Below are positions 46,477 through 56,810 of a DNA stretch of 64,000 nt, piece after piece; within the stretch, counting starts at the first letter, position 1, and the number at the start of each line of letters is the position of its first letter. The position numbers and the translations under genes are program-made. The notes below the pieces were generated by a model, which did not search any database, was not told where the DNA came from, and saw only the letters and a list, made by a program, of their open reading frames with translations. The DNA comes from Agrobacterium vitis (GTDB lineage Bacteria; Pseudomonadota; Alphaproteobacteria; Rhizobiales; Rhizobiaceae): the NCBI RefSeq assembly GCF_013337045.2, contig NZ_CP118259.1, positions 186,001-250,000 on the forward strand, in the 5' to 3' direction.

Positions 46477-49400
46477 ATGATGATCGGACGGACCGTTGCT
46501 TTGGCCGTGGCTTCTGCATGCCTTTTTTTATTTATAAGTAAAGTTGCATATGCCGATACAGCGCTTGGAGATCCACAGCAGGTTGCTGTCGCCCCCAAGG
46601 CTAGCGATGTCTCCAGTTCCGGTGCCTTCGTCCAGGAATATCCGATCGATGTGCCCAAGAGTTTTGGTGTAGAGCCTAAACTGTCCTTCAAGTACGATAG
46701 CTCCCGCCGCACCAAGGTTAGTGGCCTTTATCAAGGCTGGCTTGGCTATGGCTGGGGTCTGGAAGGCGTGGCCGTTATCGAGCGTGCAAGACCTGCACGC
46801 GGTATCCCTGCCTATGATGCCAACGACGTCTACATGCTCAACGGTGAGCCGCTGGCCAGCTGCACCTCGACCAACAATGCCGGTGTCTCCTGCCAGGTTG
46901 GCGGCAACTGGGTTGGCGAGACCGAGAACTATCTGCGGATCCTTTACGTATCCTCCTCCAACACTTGGGAGATCACGGCACGCGACGGCACCAAGACGGT
47001 ACTGGCCTCCACCGCATCGTTGGTGGGTTCGACCAGCACAGCTGTCGAGGCGACCAATTACCGCTGGCTGGTCAAAAGCGTTACCGATACCCATGGCAAC
47101 ACGGCCAGTTACAGCTACACCTGCGATACGCTTCCTGTCTGCTATCCGTCGGTGATCAGCTACAACAACCGGACAGTCAACTTCTTCTACGAGGCGCGGC
47201 CCGATCCGCTGATCATGGCAAACGGCAACTCGTTGTCGCAGACGACGCGTCGCCTGAAGACCATCGTCGTCAAGACTGGTAGCAGCACCATCAGCGGCTA
47301 CGCTCTCAATTACGATCAGGCGCCGGAGAACGATGCCTCACGTCTCGTTTCAGTACAGAAGTACGGCTCCGACCTGACGCTCAGCAATGTCAATGCCATT
47401 ACCGGCGGCACCTCTCTGCCCGCAACAACATTCTCTTATGCAAACGGAACCGACTTCAGCCAGACCGTGTCAACAAGCGCGATCATGGGCAGGCCGATGT
47501 GGACAGATCTTACTCCAAATTACATTCCAGTCGATGTCGACGATGACGGTGTCTCCGAAATCCTGACAAGCGATTGTGGAATGGTATTCAGCCAGGCCGG
47601 CTCGACGAGCTTTGCCATTGCTGACATGTCAGCGGTTAAATGCACGAAGGTTGCACCTAAATTCCACGTTGGACGGTTTCGGACCGGGGAAACCGGCAAG
47701 CAAATGTTGCTTAGGGGGGACAATTCAAAAATTCGCGATGAAGTCGTCCTGACCAGGAACAGCACAGGCTTTAGCGTTGAGGTAAATACCTGCAGCGCCA
47801 CCTCCGGCGATGCAATGATTACCAACAGTGCAACAAAAGCGCTGTGCGGCCTGGGCGCTGAGTACAAGACGCCGGTTGACTACGATGGGAGCGGTACGGA
47901 CAAGCTTGTGAAAGTGACGGATCAGACGGTCGGCATGGCTGAACTTTTCGGCGATGGACGCATCCAGAGAATGTACACAGGTGACACCTCTTTACGAGCC
48001 GACTCATTTGAAAACGGTGTTTGGGTCAAGCGCAAGCTGCTCAGTTCCCCTTGCGTCAGAAACTGCCTGTTCATCGACCTCAACGGCGATGGCCTGGACG
48101 ACCTGGTTCAATATTCGGTTGTCTACGACGCTGGCAACACAAGTGACAATAATTACAGAAATCCGTCTTATAGCGTTTCCGTTTCCGGGTACCTCTTCAA
48201 TGGCAAGACATATCAGGCATGGACTGGGAGCTATGGCAAAACTTATACGCCAGCAAGCGCAGACAATACATATTACAGTGCCATCAGCATTTTCGCGTCA
48301 GATGTTGACGGCGATCAGAAATCAGAGGTTGGAGTTGGGGTTAAAAGCACTGAAGATTATGATGCTTATGGCGCGAGAAACTGGTTGCTCATGCGGATAC
48401 GGAATAAGGCCAATAAATCTTATATTGCATTCGATAGTCTTAAATTGAACAGTAGTTTTGCGACCATCGGCGATTTCGATGGAGATGGTCTTTCTGATCT
48501 GTTAAGCGCGCCGGATATAGCCTGCGGAGGTCGTACATATAATCAACGAGATGGTAGCTATACCTATCACGGTCCAGATTGCACTAAGGCCTTTAAAGGA
48601 AAGCCTCATTATGTCAGTTACGGTCGATCGACGGGTGACTTCCCCAATCTGATGACGGGGATGACGACGCCAGAGGGGGCGAAGGTCTCGGTGCGCTATA
48701 CGCCTTCGACCAAATGGCAGAACACCTATCTTCCATTCGCGCTCCAGACCGTCAGCTCGATTTCACTCGACGATGCTCATGGCACGGTGGCCACCACCGA
48801 CTATTCCTATGCCAAGGGCCTTTATCTGCCCGCCAAGCGCAAGTTCATGGGCTTTGGCGAGGTCACAAAGACCCTCCCGCTCGCCAACGGTCAATCCACA
48901 CGCAACACCGTCAAGACGACATACCTCCAGGATATGGCAACCGTCGGATTGCCTGCAACCGTCGCCTATACTGGTGATGATGCCAATGCCGGTAAAGTGG
49001 TTTCCAATAACTACACAGCCAACAACGCCTCCATACCCTACACCGCACTGAAACAAGCGACAGAGACGCAATATACAGAAAAGGCAGCGGCACTGCGCCT
49101 CAGAACCGAATGGGCCTACGACACCTATGGGAATGTCGCTCAGGAAACCAACTTCGGCAGGCCAGCCGTCAACGGTGACGAAACAACAACAGTTTCTCAC
49201 AGAGCCTACAACCCTGGAAGCTATATCGTCTCGACTCTCAGCGGCAAAGCGAGCTACAAGGGCGCAACAACCAGTGGTACGCTTCTCAGCTATCAGACTT
49301 ACGCGTATGACGGTCTGGATTTTGGGGCCTCGCCGACCAAAGGCGATCTAACCACACGCCGTGATTACGTCGATCTAAATAACTACCAGACAAACACCTT

Positions 49401-52350
49401 CACCTATGACAGCTATGGCAACAAGGTCTCCGAAACCAATGGGGCCGGCGACAAAATTACTTACAGTTACGACGACATCTATCACCAGTTCCTGACCGGC
49501 ACAGGTTATCAGAATGGCCTGTTGAAGACCGCGAACTATAATGGAATTTGCTCGGCTCCTGCCAATACCTATGACTTTAACGGTGTCGGGACCGGCTACG
49601 CCTATGACGCCTTCTGCCGGCAGACCCAGTCAATTAACGCGGTCACTGGCGCCTATGAACGCACGGCCTACTACAACTGGGGAACATCGTCGCAGCACAT
49701 CGCTAACTTGACCAGCATGCCGAATGGTGCCAGCGATTCGCAGGTCGATTCCTATTTTGATGGCCTGGGCCGTATCCGCAGAACCTATACGTTCGGCGAC
49801 TCCATCAACCCGTCAACAATCGTCGACACGGATTACGACGCCCGCGGCAACATTTCCCGCGTCACCCGACCCTTCGCAGAAGGCGCGACAGCCTACTCAA
49901 CCACGACCACCTACGACTGGAATGGACGCCCACTCAGGGCGACAAATCCAGATGGAACAGCAAAAATCTACGACTATGCACTTGTCGGCTCAATCGACAG
50001 ATCCTCGAATGTCACGATCTTCGGAACTTACGTCACCGATGAGATCGGCATCCAGACCCAGACGTTCACGTCAACGGCGGGCGATACGGTCGGCATTGTT
50101 CAGCGTTCGGCCCCCGCCACGGACGGAGGTATCGTTGCGCGCTGGATCCATGCCGCAACCTTCGATGATGCCCATAGAATGATCCAGGTTCAGGACAATA
50201 ATGGTGCGACTTGGAGCTATGCCTACGACTTGCTGGGTAATCGCCTTTCTGCCAGCGATCCCGACCTAGGGTTCTGGAACTACAGCTATGATAATGCGAA
50301 CCGTCTCAACGCGCAGCTTGATGCCCGCGGAGCGTTTATAACGATAGCTTACGATAGTCTTGGCCGCGTTATCCGAAAAATGGCTTATAATCGGAATATC
50401 GCTGGCGATCCAGGTGTCGTACTTGCACAGAATACCTATGACGAACAGCGTAATGGCTATTACAATCGAGGCCAGTTGACCACATCGACCAATCCGACGG
50501 CGACTCAGGTCTTCAATTATGCGGCGAGTGGCCTGTCTGCTCAGAAATATTCCAATATCACCGGTGTCGAATCCGATGAGTGGAACTGGTACGATCAGGG
50601 TCAGAAACCGGTCTATAGGTTTTACAACGGTCCGACACCTTTAAGTGTAGGTGACGCCAACAGTCACTGGACCTACGACCGCAAGGGTCAGTTGCTAACG
50701 ATCCCCGGCTACATCAATAGCACGACCTATATGCCGGATGGGCAGACAGCGTCTATCAGCTATGCCAATGGCGTAACGACAACCTTCAGCTATTCGCCTG
50801 AGCGTGGCTGGCTCACAGGAATTCTGACGCGGGATTCTGCTGGTAATCGTCTGCTTGGCGCCACCTATAGCCGCGACGCTGCCGGTCGCATCACGAGCAT
50901 TGATGAAGACGGCACGGCCAATGACTGGACCTATACCTACGACCGTTTCGGTCGGGTCGCTACAGCCATCCGGGCCAACAATCCCGACTATAGCGAAACC
51001 TTCACCTACGCTGACAATGACAATCTGATCAGCCGCTCACGTCTGGCCGGCAGCTTCGCCTATCCATCGGCGGGTTCCTCGCGCCCGCATGCACCGACAT
51101 CGCTCAACGGTGTCGCCTTTAGCTATGATCCGAATGGCAACCTGACCAAGGACGGGGCTAGGCAGCTCGATTATGATCTGGCTAACCGCGTGTATGCTGT
51201 CTCGGCAAACGGCTCCACCACGTCTTTTGAATACGGTCCTGATGGAACACGGTTCAAGAAGACTGGAGCCCAGGGCACCACGCTCTATCCAGATGCCAGC
51301 GTAGAGTTCAATTCGGCAAATGGTGTGGCCACCCGCTATCCGCATATGGATATCAGGGTCGTCGGCGGTACCAAATACTTTCTGCACCGCGATCACCTGT
51401 CGTCGGTCCGCTTCGTCACCAACATGGCCGGCCAGATCGTCGAAAGCACCGATTATGCCGCCTATGGCGAGACCACCAACAAGGCGATGACCACCCAGAA
51501 AAACTATATCGGCGAGCGCTTCGACCCCGAAACAGGCCTCCTGTATCTCAACGCTCGATATATGGATCCAAGGTTCGGTCGCTTTATCTCGCCGGATGAC
51601 TGGGATCCCACGAAAGCAGGTGTCGGCACGAACCGATATGCTTATGCATCAAATGACCCGGTCAACAAGAGCGACCCGAATGGACACTCCTATAGTGGAA
51701 CTGAAACAAAATTTTCACCGCAAGAAAAAGACTTTAGCTCACCTGATGATGACCACGATGGTCCCGATATTGACAGGGCAGGACACTTAGAGCATCCGAA
51801 TGGACCAATGTCGCAGCAAATGGCTGGAGGGCCGTTTGGTTATGAAGACCATGACTCGGACGGGATCAATGACGAAGATGAACACGTTAATAACCACTTC
51901 CCGTATGGATTGACTATAAGAACTCCAGATGACCGCCATATAAAGAATCCTTTAGTTGATCCTATTTTTGGAATAGGTATGGGAAGTGGCGGCTCCATAA
52001 GAGGTGCACCAAGCAACTTTGCTAAGCCAAAAATTGGTGAAACTGGGAAAGTAGGTGAACAAGCTCTCAAAAGCTTGGGAGGACAATCTCAAGTTTATAA
52101 GAACACGCCATTTGGCGCTAGATTTATCGACCAACTTAATGGTTTAGATGCTAATGAATCCAAAGTCGGTTACCAGAGCCTCACAAAGAGCAACAGAGTA
52201 CAGATCGACAAAGATGCACATCTATTGCAAAGCGGCTTAGATAGTTATAGGTGGCATTCTTTTGACAGTCCGACCACAGGGCGCGGTGGGTTTTCACAGC
52301 CTCTTCAGGATGCCCTTCGGGCAGCCGGGATTGATATAGAACGGCATTAA
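46477..52350 (+). CDS. SpvB/Rhs/YD-repeat polymorphic toxin with predicted nuclease tip
   Basis: A 1957-residue exported protein. A Sec signal peptide ([19 protein letters not shown]...AYA^D27) leads into an SpvB-like domain ([23 protein letters not shown]). FG-GAP/VCBS calcium-type repeats follow near 352 ([11 protein letters not shown]), 534 ([11 protein letters not shown]), 609 and 667 ([11 protein letters not shown]). About 770-1640 are YD repeats that should form the Rhs shell. The core [20 protein letters not shown] ends at DPNGH (about 1737). The last 220 residues are variable and AT-rich, with D1885, E1894 and K1896 in RFIDQLN...NESKVG, a PD-(D/E)XK-like nuclease pattern. It is divergent from the T2SS genes and followed 12 bases later by a candidate immunity gene. 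Confidence 0.88.
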   Translation: MMIGRTVALAVASACLFLFISKVAYADTALGDPQQVAVAPKASDVSSSGAFVQEYPIDVPKSFGVEPKLSFKYDSSRRTKVSGLYQGWLGYGWGLEGVAVIERARPARGIPAYDANDVYMLNGEPLASCTSTNNAGVSCQVGGNWVGETENYLRILYVSSSNTWEITARDGTKTVLASTASLVGSTSTAVEATNYRWLVKSVTDTHGNTASYSYTCDTLPVCYPSVISYNNRTVNFFYEARPDPLIMANGNSLSQTTRRLKTIVVKTGSSTISGYALNYDQAPENDASRLVSVQKYGSDLTLSNVNAITGGTSLPATTFSYANGTDFSQTVSTSAIMGRPMWTDLTPNYIPVDVDDDGVSEILTSDCGMVFSQAGSTSFAIADMSAVKCTKVAPKFHVGRFRTGETGKQMLLRGDNSKIRDEVVLTRNSTGFSVEVNTCSATSGDAMITNSATKALCGLGAEYKTPVDYDGSGTDKLVKVTDQTVGMAELFGDGRIQRMYTGDTSLRADSFENGVWVKRKLLSSPCVRNCLFIDLNGDGLDDLVQYSVVYDAGNTSDNNYRNPSYSVSVSGYLFNGKTYQAWTGSYGKTYTPASADNTYYSAISIFASDVDGDQKSEVGVGVKSTEDYDAYGARNWLLMRIRNKANKSYIAFDSLKLNSSFATIGDFDGDGLSDLLSAPDIACGGRTYNQRDGSYTYHGPDCTKAFKGKPHYVSYGRSTGDFPNLMTGMTTPEGAKVSVRYTPSTKWQNTYLPFALQTVSSISLDDAHGTVATTDYSYAKGLYLPAKRKFMGFGEVTKTLPLANGQSTRNTVKTTYLQDMATVGLPATVAYTGDDANAGKVVSNNYTANNASIPYTALKQATETQYTEKAAALRLRTEWAYDTYGNVAQETNFGRPAVNGDETTTVSHRAYNPGSYIVSTLSGKASYKGATTSGTLLSYQTYAYDGLDFGASPTKGDLTTRRDYVDLNNYQTNTFTYDSYGNKVSETNGAGDKITYSYDDIYHQFLTGTGYQNGLLKTANYNGICSAPANTYDFNGVGTGYAYDAFCRQTQSINAVTGAYERTAYYNWGTSSQHIANLTSMPNGASDSQVDSYFDGLGRIRRTYTFGDSINPSTIVDTDYDARGNISRVTRPFAEGATAYSTTTTYDWNGRPLRATNPDGTAKIYDYALVGSIDRSSNVTIFGTYVTDEIGIQTQTFTSTAGDTVGIVQRSAPATDGGIVARWIHAATFDDAHRMIQVQDNNGATWSYAYDLLGNRLSASDPDLGFWNYSYDNANRLNAQLDARGAFITIAYDSLGRVIRKMAYNRNIAGDPGVVLAQNTYDEQRNGYYNRGQLTTSTNPTATQVFNYAASGLSAQKYSNITGVESDEWNWYDQGQKPVYRFYNGPTPLSVGDANSHWTYDRKGQLLTIPGYINSTTYMPDGQTASISYANGVTTTFSYSPERGWLTGILTRDSAGNRLLGATYSRDAAGRITSIDEDGTANDWTYTYDRFGRVATAIRANNPDYSETFTYADNDNLISRSRLAGSFAYPSAGSSRPHAPTSLNGVAFSYDPNGNLTKDGARQLDYDLANRVYAVSANGSTTSFEYGPDGTRFKKTGAQGTTLYPDASVEFNSANGVATRYPHMDIRVVGGTKYFLHRDHLSSVRFVTNMAGQIVESTDYAAYGETTNKAMTTQKNYIGERFDPETGLLYLNARYMDPRFGRFISPDDWDPTKAGVGTNRYAYASNDPVNKSDPNGHSYSGTETKFSPQEKDFSSPDDDHDGPDIDRAGHLEHPNGPMSQQMAGGPFGYEDHDSDGINDEDEHVNNHFPYGLTIRTPDDRHIKNPLVDPIFGIGMGSGGSIRGAPSNFAKPKIGETGKVGEQALKSLGGQSQVYKNTPFGARFIDQLNGLDANESKVGYQSLTKSNRVQIDKDAHLLQSGLDSYRWHSFDSPTTGRGGFSQPLQDALRAAGIDIERH
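50806..51687 (+). repeat. Rhs core duplication, copy A (882 bp, in the full-length gene)
   Basis: From GGCTGGCTCACAGGAATTC to the codons for DPNGH. It aligns without gaps to copy B at 53185-54066. The outer thirds are almost identical and the middle (about 51135-51370) is clearly diverged. Beyond the end the two sequences share nothing. Confidence 0.92.
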
Positions 52351-52362
52351 GGTAGTTACAAA

Positions 52363-52929
52363 ATGGTATATCCGGTTGTCATTCCTCCTTTTGATATTCT
52401 CCAAACGAAAATGGATAACTATAAACTATCAGAATTTAAAGAATGGTTTTTGCGCTCCATCTCAATCCGAATAAAAGTATTAGAGGATGCATGTAAAGCA
52501 GATATTTTGGAGTGGAGAGCTGATTTCGAGCCAGAGTCTTTGATCACCTTGGCTTCATGGGCAGCTGAGAAAATTGAAATAAAAAGGATTGATGAAAGGA
52601 AAATTGACGAAATAAAGAAAAATATGAAATTTCCGGGAAATTTCAACGAATATGAATTAACCTATGAATCTCGATCTTTGGCGTTTGATATTGGTTTATA
52701 TTTGGCTGAAACACTTCGAAGAAGATCAAATATTTTGCAGTGGACGCAGATAAAAAAGAAAAATGAACATCCTGAGCACGGTCTAGTTGTTCTTTCTGGG
52801 TTTGTTAAAAATGTAAAATTGAATAGTACCGCTGTAGGTGAGGTGCTGGCTTTGCGAATGCAGAGAAATAAATCAGATGTGCTCTTAATAAAAAAAGCAT
52901 TTGATTATTGGGTAAATTTAATACCGTAA
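52363..52929 (+). CDS. Candidate immunity protein for the Rhs nuclease tip
   Basis: A 188-residue, helix-rich soluble protein (SEFKEWFLRSISIRIKVLEDAC, LITLASWAAEKIEIKRID) with no signal peptide. It starts 12 bases after the toxin stop and is as AT-rich as the toxin tip, unlike the GC-rich Rhs core. Toxin and antidote therefore appear to be one exchanged unit. No immunity family is recognised. The role is inferred from position, as in other Rhs systems. Confidence 0.65.
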   Translation: MVYPVVIPPFDILQTKMDNYKLSEFKEWFLRSISIRIKVLEDACKADILEWRADFEPESLITLASWAAEKIEIKRIDERKIDEIKKNMKFPGNFNEYELTYESRSLAFDIGLYLAETLRRRSNILQWTQIKKKNEHPEHGLVVLSGFVKNVKLNSTAVGEVLALRMQRNKSDVLLIKKAFDYWVNLIP

Positions 52930-53133
52930 TTTTAGAGGATAATTTCAAAATTTTAAAGAGTCGATATTTCCCTGAAAGGGTAGTATTTTGAGGCAAGTTC
53001 AGGCAGCTTGGTTCTGGGGCGTCAAGGTCTGTTTTGGTGCTATTTTCAGCGTTGCTCCTTTCCACTTTTCCGGTGACGATACAGGACCGTTTCTCTACCT
53101 ATCGATGAAGACCTTGAACGGTGTGCGTCCTAG

Positions 53134-55104
53134 ATGTGGGTGTCCGGCCTTGTAAAAGACGAGCCAGTTCGAGCGCGGTCCCGCGGCTGGCTCACAGGAA
53201 TTCTGACGCGGGATTCTGCTGGTAATCGTCTGCTTGGCGCCACCTATAGCCGCGACGCTGCCGGTCGCATCACGAGCATTGATGAAGACGGCACGGCCAA
53301 TGACTGGACCTATACCTACGACCGTTTCGGTCGGGTCGCTACAGCCATCCGGGCCAACAATCCCGCCTATAGCGAAACCTTCATCTACGCTGACAATGAC
53401 AATCTGATCAGCCGCTCACGTCTGGCCGGCAGTTTTGTCTATCCGTCAGCCGGTTCCTCGCGCCCGCATGCGCCGACATCGCTCAACGGTGTCGCCTTTA
53501 GCTATGATCCGAATGGCAATATGATCAATGACGGCAGCCGCCAGCTGAACTACGACCTCGCCAATCGTGTCGCCTCGGTCACAGCCAACGGCTCCACGAC
53601 CAGCTTTGCTTATGGTCCCGACGGAGCGCGCGCCAAGAAGATTGGCAGCAACGGCACGACCTTATACTACAGTGCGGATGTCGAGTTCGACATGGCCGCG
53701 AACGCCTTCACGCGGTATCCGCATATGGACATCAAGCTTGTCGGCAATAATGTCTACTTCCTGCATCGTGACCATCTGTCTTCGGTCCGCTTCGTGACCA
53801 ACATGGCTGGCCAGATCGTCGAAAGCACCGATTATGCCGCCTATGGTGAGACCACCAACAAGGCGATGACCACCCAGAAAAACTATATCGGCGAGCGCTT
53901 CGATCCCGAAACTGGCCTCATGTATCTCAATGCAAGATATATGGATCCACGGTTTGGTCGCTTTATTTCGCCAGATGACTGGGATCCGACAAAGGAAGGG
54001 GTCGGCACTAACCGATATGCATATGCGTCAAATGACCCGGTCAACAAGAGCGACCCGAATGGACACATGGGAAATGGATCTTGGAACACGGGTTTTCAAC
54101 CTCCCTCAATTGAAGACACTTTGAATGACATTCAAACTGCGTTGGACATTGGGGGGATGGCGCCAGTCGTAGGAGCTCCTATCGACGCTGTTAATGCAGC
54201 CGTTAGTTTGGCGAGGGGTGATTTGGTTGGTGCTGGCCTTTCGTTATTCGGTGCAGTGCCTGGCCCAGGTGATTATGCAACGGCCGCAAAGCTTGCCAAG
54301 AGAGCTGAGGATGGAATATCCGTTGAGCGCAAAGTTGCTAGAGAGATGTGGGGTGTAGCATGCAGTCTAGCACCTGAAACTCCTGTAGTTACTAAATTTG
54401 GCCTAGTTCCTATTTCCGAAATTAAGGTTGGCGATTTTGTCCTTGCCCGCAATGAGGGGTCTGGCAAGGAGAATTTTCAGAGAGTTCTCAAAACTTATGA
54501 GAACGTCGATCCAGACACCACCATTTTGACCGTGACGAAAAAGAAAAATGGAACAGATGTCACGGAGACAATTCTTTCCGATGGTCGCCATCCGTTTTTT
54601 GTAGATGGCGTAGGTTTTGTGCGTGCGAGAAGTCTTTCCGTTGGGCAGCTTCTGGTGGTATCTGGCGGAAAAACTGCAAGGATTAGTGCACATAAATATT
54701 TATCTTCTAAGCCTTTGCATGCCTTTAATCTTGAGATTGAAAAAGACCATACTTTTTTTGCAGGCAAAACAGCGCTTTGGGTACATAATGGCAACTGCTA
54801 TGATAATGCTCAAGATTTTGAAAAAAGCATTCAGGGTTATAGTACGGGTGAAAGGGTAGCTAGAATTAAGGATACTCTAAAAGATGTTGCCTCTAAAAAT
54901 GGATGGCAGAAAGATGCAAAAATAAGTAAAGTAAATGGTAGAGATGTATATAAAGATAAGAAGAAAGAATATTGGTCAATAGATACTGAAAAGGGTAGAT
55001 TCGAAAAAGCAGACAAAAGGGGTAAACATTTAGGAGAGTTTGACATTGACGGTAATCAAACAGGAAAGCCGGACACAAAAGGCAGACACGATCTGAAGAT
55101 TTAG
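53134..55104 (+). CDS. Orphan Rhs core with pretoxin, HINT and colicin-E3-like RNase tip
   Basis: A 656-codon frame without signal peptide or ribosome-binding site, so probably a silent cassette. Residues 18-311 repeat the Rhs core of the upstream gene up to DPNGH. A pretoxin helical region follows ([36 protein letters not shown]), then a HINT self-cleaving domain from C410 ([27 protein letters not shown]) to WVHNGNC. The C-terminus ([31 protein letters not shown]) matches colicin E3-type 16S rRNA nucleases. D617 and E624 align with the catalytic Asp and Glu, while the catalytic His position carries K620. The stop is directly followed by an immunity gene. Confidence 0.82.
   Translation: MWVSGLVKDEPVRARSRGWLTGILTRDSAGNRLLGATYSRDAAGRITSIDEDGTANDWTYTYDRFGRVATAIRANNPAYSETFIYADNDNLISRSRLAGSFVYPSAGSSRPHAPTSLNGVAFSYDPNGNMINDGSRQLNYDLANRVASVTANGSTTSFAYGPDGARAKKIGSNGTTLYYSADVEFDMAANAFTRYPHMDIKLVGNNVYFLHRDHLSSVRFVTNMAGQIVESTDYAAYGETTNKAMTTQKNYIGERFDPETGLMYLNARYMDPRFGRFISPDDWDPTKEGVGTNRYAYASNDPVNKSDPNGHMGNGSWNTGFQPPSIEDTLNDIQTALDIGGMAPVVGAPIDAVNAAVSLARGDLVGAGLSLFGAVPGPGDYATAAKLAKRAEDGISVERKVAREMWGVACSLAPETPVVTKFGLVPISEIKVGDFVLARNEGSGKENFQRVLKTYENVDPDTTILTVTKKKNGTDVTETILSDGRHPFFVDGVGFVRARSLSVGQLLVVSGGKTARISAHKYLSSKPLHAFNLEIEKDHTFFAGKTALWVHNGNCYDNAQDFEKSIQGYSTGERVARIKDTLKDVASKNGWQKDAKISKVNGRDVYKDKKKEYWSIDTEKGRFEKADKRGKHLGEFDIDGNQTGKPDTKGRHDLKI
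53185..54066 (+). repeat. Rhs core duplication, copy B (882 bp, in the orphan cassette)
   Basis: Partner of copy A at 50806-51687, with the same length and frame. The near-identical ends could serve as recombination arms to fuse the orphan toxin tip onto the full-length Rhs gene. Confidence 0.92.
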
Positions 55105-55425
55105 ATGCAGAAACTTATAGAGCTCAATTTTGAAGCGATCGCCCGTGGTGCGATTTTTCGGGTACGCGGACAGTATCCATATGAGAATGTCGTGGATTTT
55201 ATGGTCGTAGAGACTTCCGTATCTGAACGACCTCTGGGGATCATGGTAGCGACCGGATATAGTGCTGGCCATACCTTTGTCAGGCCGCCACCTGAAGCAA
55301 TTTTGACAGGCACAAAAATGCTTTCGACTGCGTGGGTTAAGGAAAATTGGGCCGAATGGATTTATCCAGCATGCCCAGTTGGTGAGGTGTTTTTTCTTGA
55401 GCACTATCCAGCACCGGAATTATAA
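55105..55425 (+). CDS. Candidate immunity protein for the E3-like RNase tip
   Basis: A 106-residue soluble protein beginning at the base after the toxin stop codon. Segments ENVVDFMVVETS, RPLGIMVATGYSAGHTF, and WVKENWAEWIYPACPV resemble a family of small beta-rich immunity proteins of polymorphic toxin loci (possibly Imm45; the family name is from memory and uncertain). Direct abutment and toxin context support the immunity role. Confidence 0.7.
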   Translation: MQKLIELNFEAIARGAIFRVRGQYPYENVVDFMVVETSVSERPLGIMVATGYSAGHTFVRPPPEAILTGTKMLSTAWVKENWAEWIYPACPVGEVFFLEHYPAPEL

Positions 55426-55468
55426 GATTGTGAGTTCACGCTGAAGCGCGACTTGCGGGGCTTTCAAG

Positions 55469-56345
55469 CTACCTGGCTTGTCGCATGGTAATCCCCCCTT
55501 TTTTAACGGGGCTCATCAGTAGAATTTGGGCTGCCATTTTTAGTTTCTGCCTTGGCGTCATGCCGCCGATGGCCATATTGGGTCGGTCATTGTTGCATGT
55601 CCAGATCCAGCGTGTGGCGTGATCTTGCACCATCCTTGATGGTACGAACATGAAGCATCCAAGCCATTCATGCCGAACCGTGCGGTTATAACGCTCGATA
55701 TAGGCATTTTGCTGCGGCTTACCCGGCTGGAATGGGCGATGCTGATGTTTCGCTTCTACGCCCATGCCAGAAGCGTGCCGCTTATGTATTCCGGGCCGTT
55801 GCCCACCCGAATGGCATCCGGCTTTCCTCGCCATTCGATGATCCGGTTGAGAGACCGGACGACCCGCTCGGCTGGTAATGAGAAATCGACCTCAATGCCG
55901 AGCCCCTCGCGGTTGAAGTCGTCGATCACGTTCAGTGTCCGGAACGAGCGACCGTCAGCGAGCTGATCGGCCATAAAGTCCATCGACCTGGTCCGGTTGG
56001 GTTGTTCTGGCACTGCCGGTGGCTCGGGCCGTTCCCGCACCAGGCGCTTCCTGGCCTTGAGCCTCAGATTCAATTCCAGATCACGATAGATACGGTAAAC
56101 CCTTTTATGGCTCCAGCCGAAGCCCTTGATGTTACGTAGATAAGGGAAGTACAGGCCGAAACCCTACGCCTTGCGAGCTGCGGTCAAACGCAGCAGCCAG
56201 TCGGCGATGTCTTCGTTCTCGCTGTCGAGCTTGCATCCATAGCGGTAGCACGTCTCGCTGATCCCGAACGTCCGGCACGCGAGCGCGACTTTGATATGAA
56301 GCTTCTCAACCGCCTGCATGGCCATCTCCTTGCGTTGAGACGGCC
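55469..56345 (-). pseudogene. IS3 OrfB transposase, disrupted
   Basis: Minus-strand frames give the N-terminal part ([38 protein letters not shown]) and the integrase core ([44 protein letters not shown]). A TAG interrupts the frame near 56164 and a frameshift near 55800 separates the second and third catalytic acids. Confidence 0.82.
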
Positions 56346-56682
56346 TCAGCGCTTTTTTTCGAGAGCTTCCTTCAGCAGATCGTTTTGCATGCTCAGTTCA
56401 GCATACATCTTTTTCAGCCGCCGGTTCTCGTCCTCCATACTCTTAATTTGGTTGACCATGGACGCATCCGTGCCCTCGAACTTCGCTCCCCACTTGTAGA
56501 CGCTGGCATCGCTCATCCCATGCTCCCGGCAAAGCTGGCAACTGGAATGCCGTCTTCAGCCTGCTTCAGGATAGCCATAACCTGCGCGTCGCTAAATCGT
56601 GATGTCTTCATTGGAATCTTCTCCAAAGTCATTGTGAGAAAATTCTTCCTTTAAATCCGGTTACTTTGCGGGGGGATTGCCG
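55486..56682 (-). mobile_element. Inactive IS3-family insertion sequence
   Basis: About 1.2 kb bounded by GGTAATCCCCCC on the left and GGCAATCCCCCC (inverted) on the right. Its orfA has a frameshift, and orfB has an in-frame stop and a frameshift, so it cannot make transposase. It marks the right edge of the accessory region, before the ABC-F gene. Confidence 0.8.
56346..56611 (-). pseudogene. IS3 OrfA, frameshifted
   Basis: Starts MKTSRFSDAQVMAILKQAED and runs to GIPVAS, where a missing base shifts the frame to an early stop. The rest (GMSDASVYKWGAKFEG, ENRRLKKMYAELSMQND) is readable in another frame. Confidence 0.82.
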
Positions 56683-56810
56683 CGGTAGCGTCACTCCATA
56701 TCTGCTCGGACTGAGTCATATTTCAAGGCATTCTTCGGCATGAAAAGGCGACAGGGCGCGCAAGTCATGCCATAAGGCGCGCAAAATCATCTTTTCCGGG
56801 CTGAAGCGAC

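Noticed and set aside
50200..51400. Internal short repeats within the Rhs gene as a possible CRISPR or satellite array
   Set aside because: They are the irregular codon-level traces of YD repeats in a coding frame, without regular spacing or identical units.
53095..53180. Possible minus-strand transposase C-terminus ([17 protein letters not shown]) just before the orphan Rhs core
   Set aside because: The match is under 30 residues, recalls several IS families weakly, and no other part of an element is visible.
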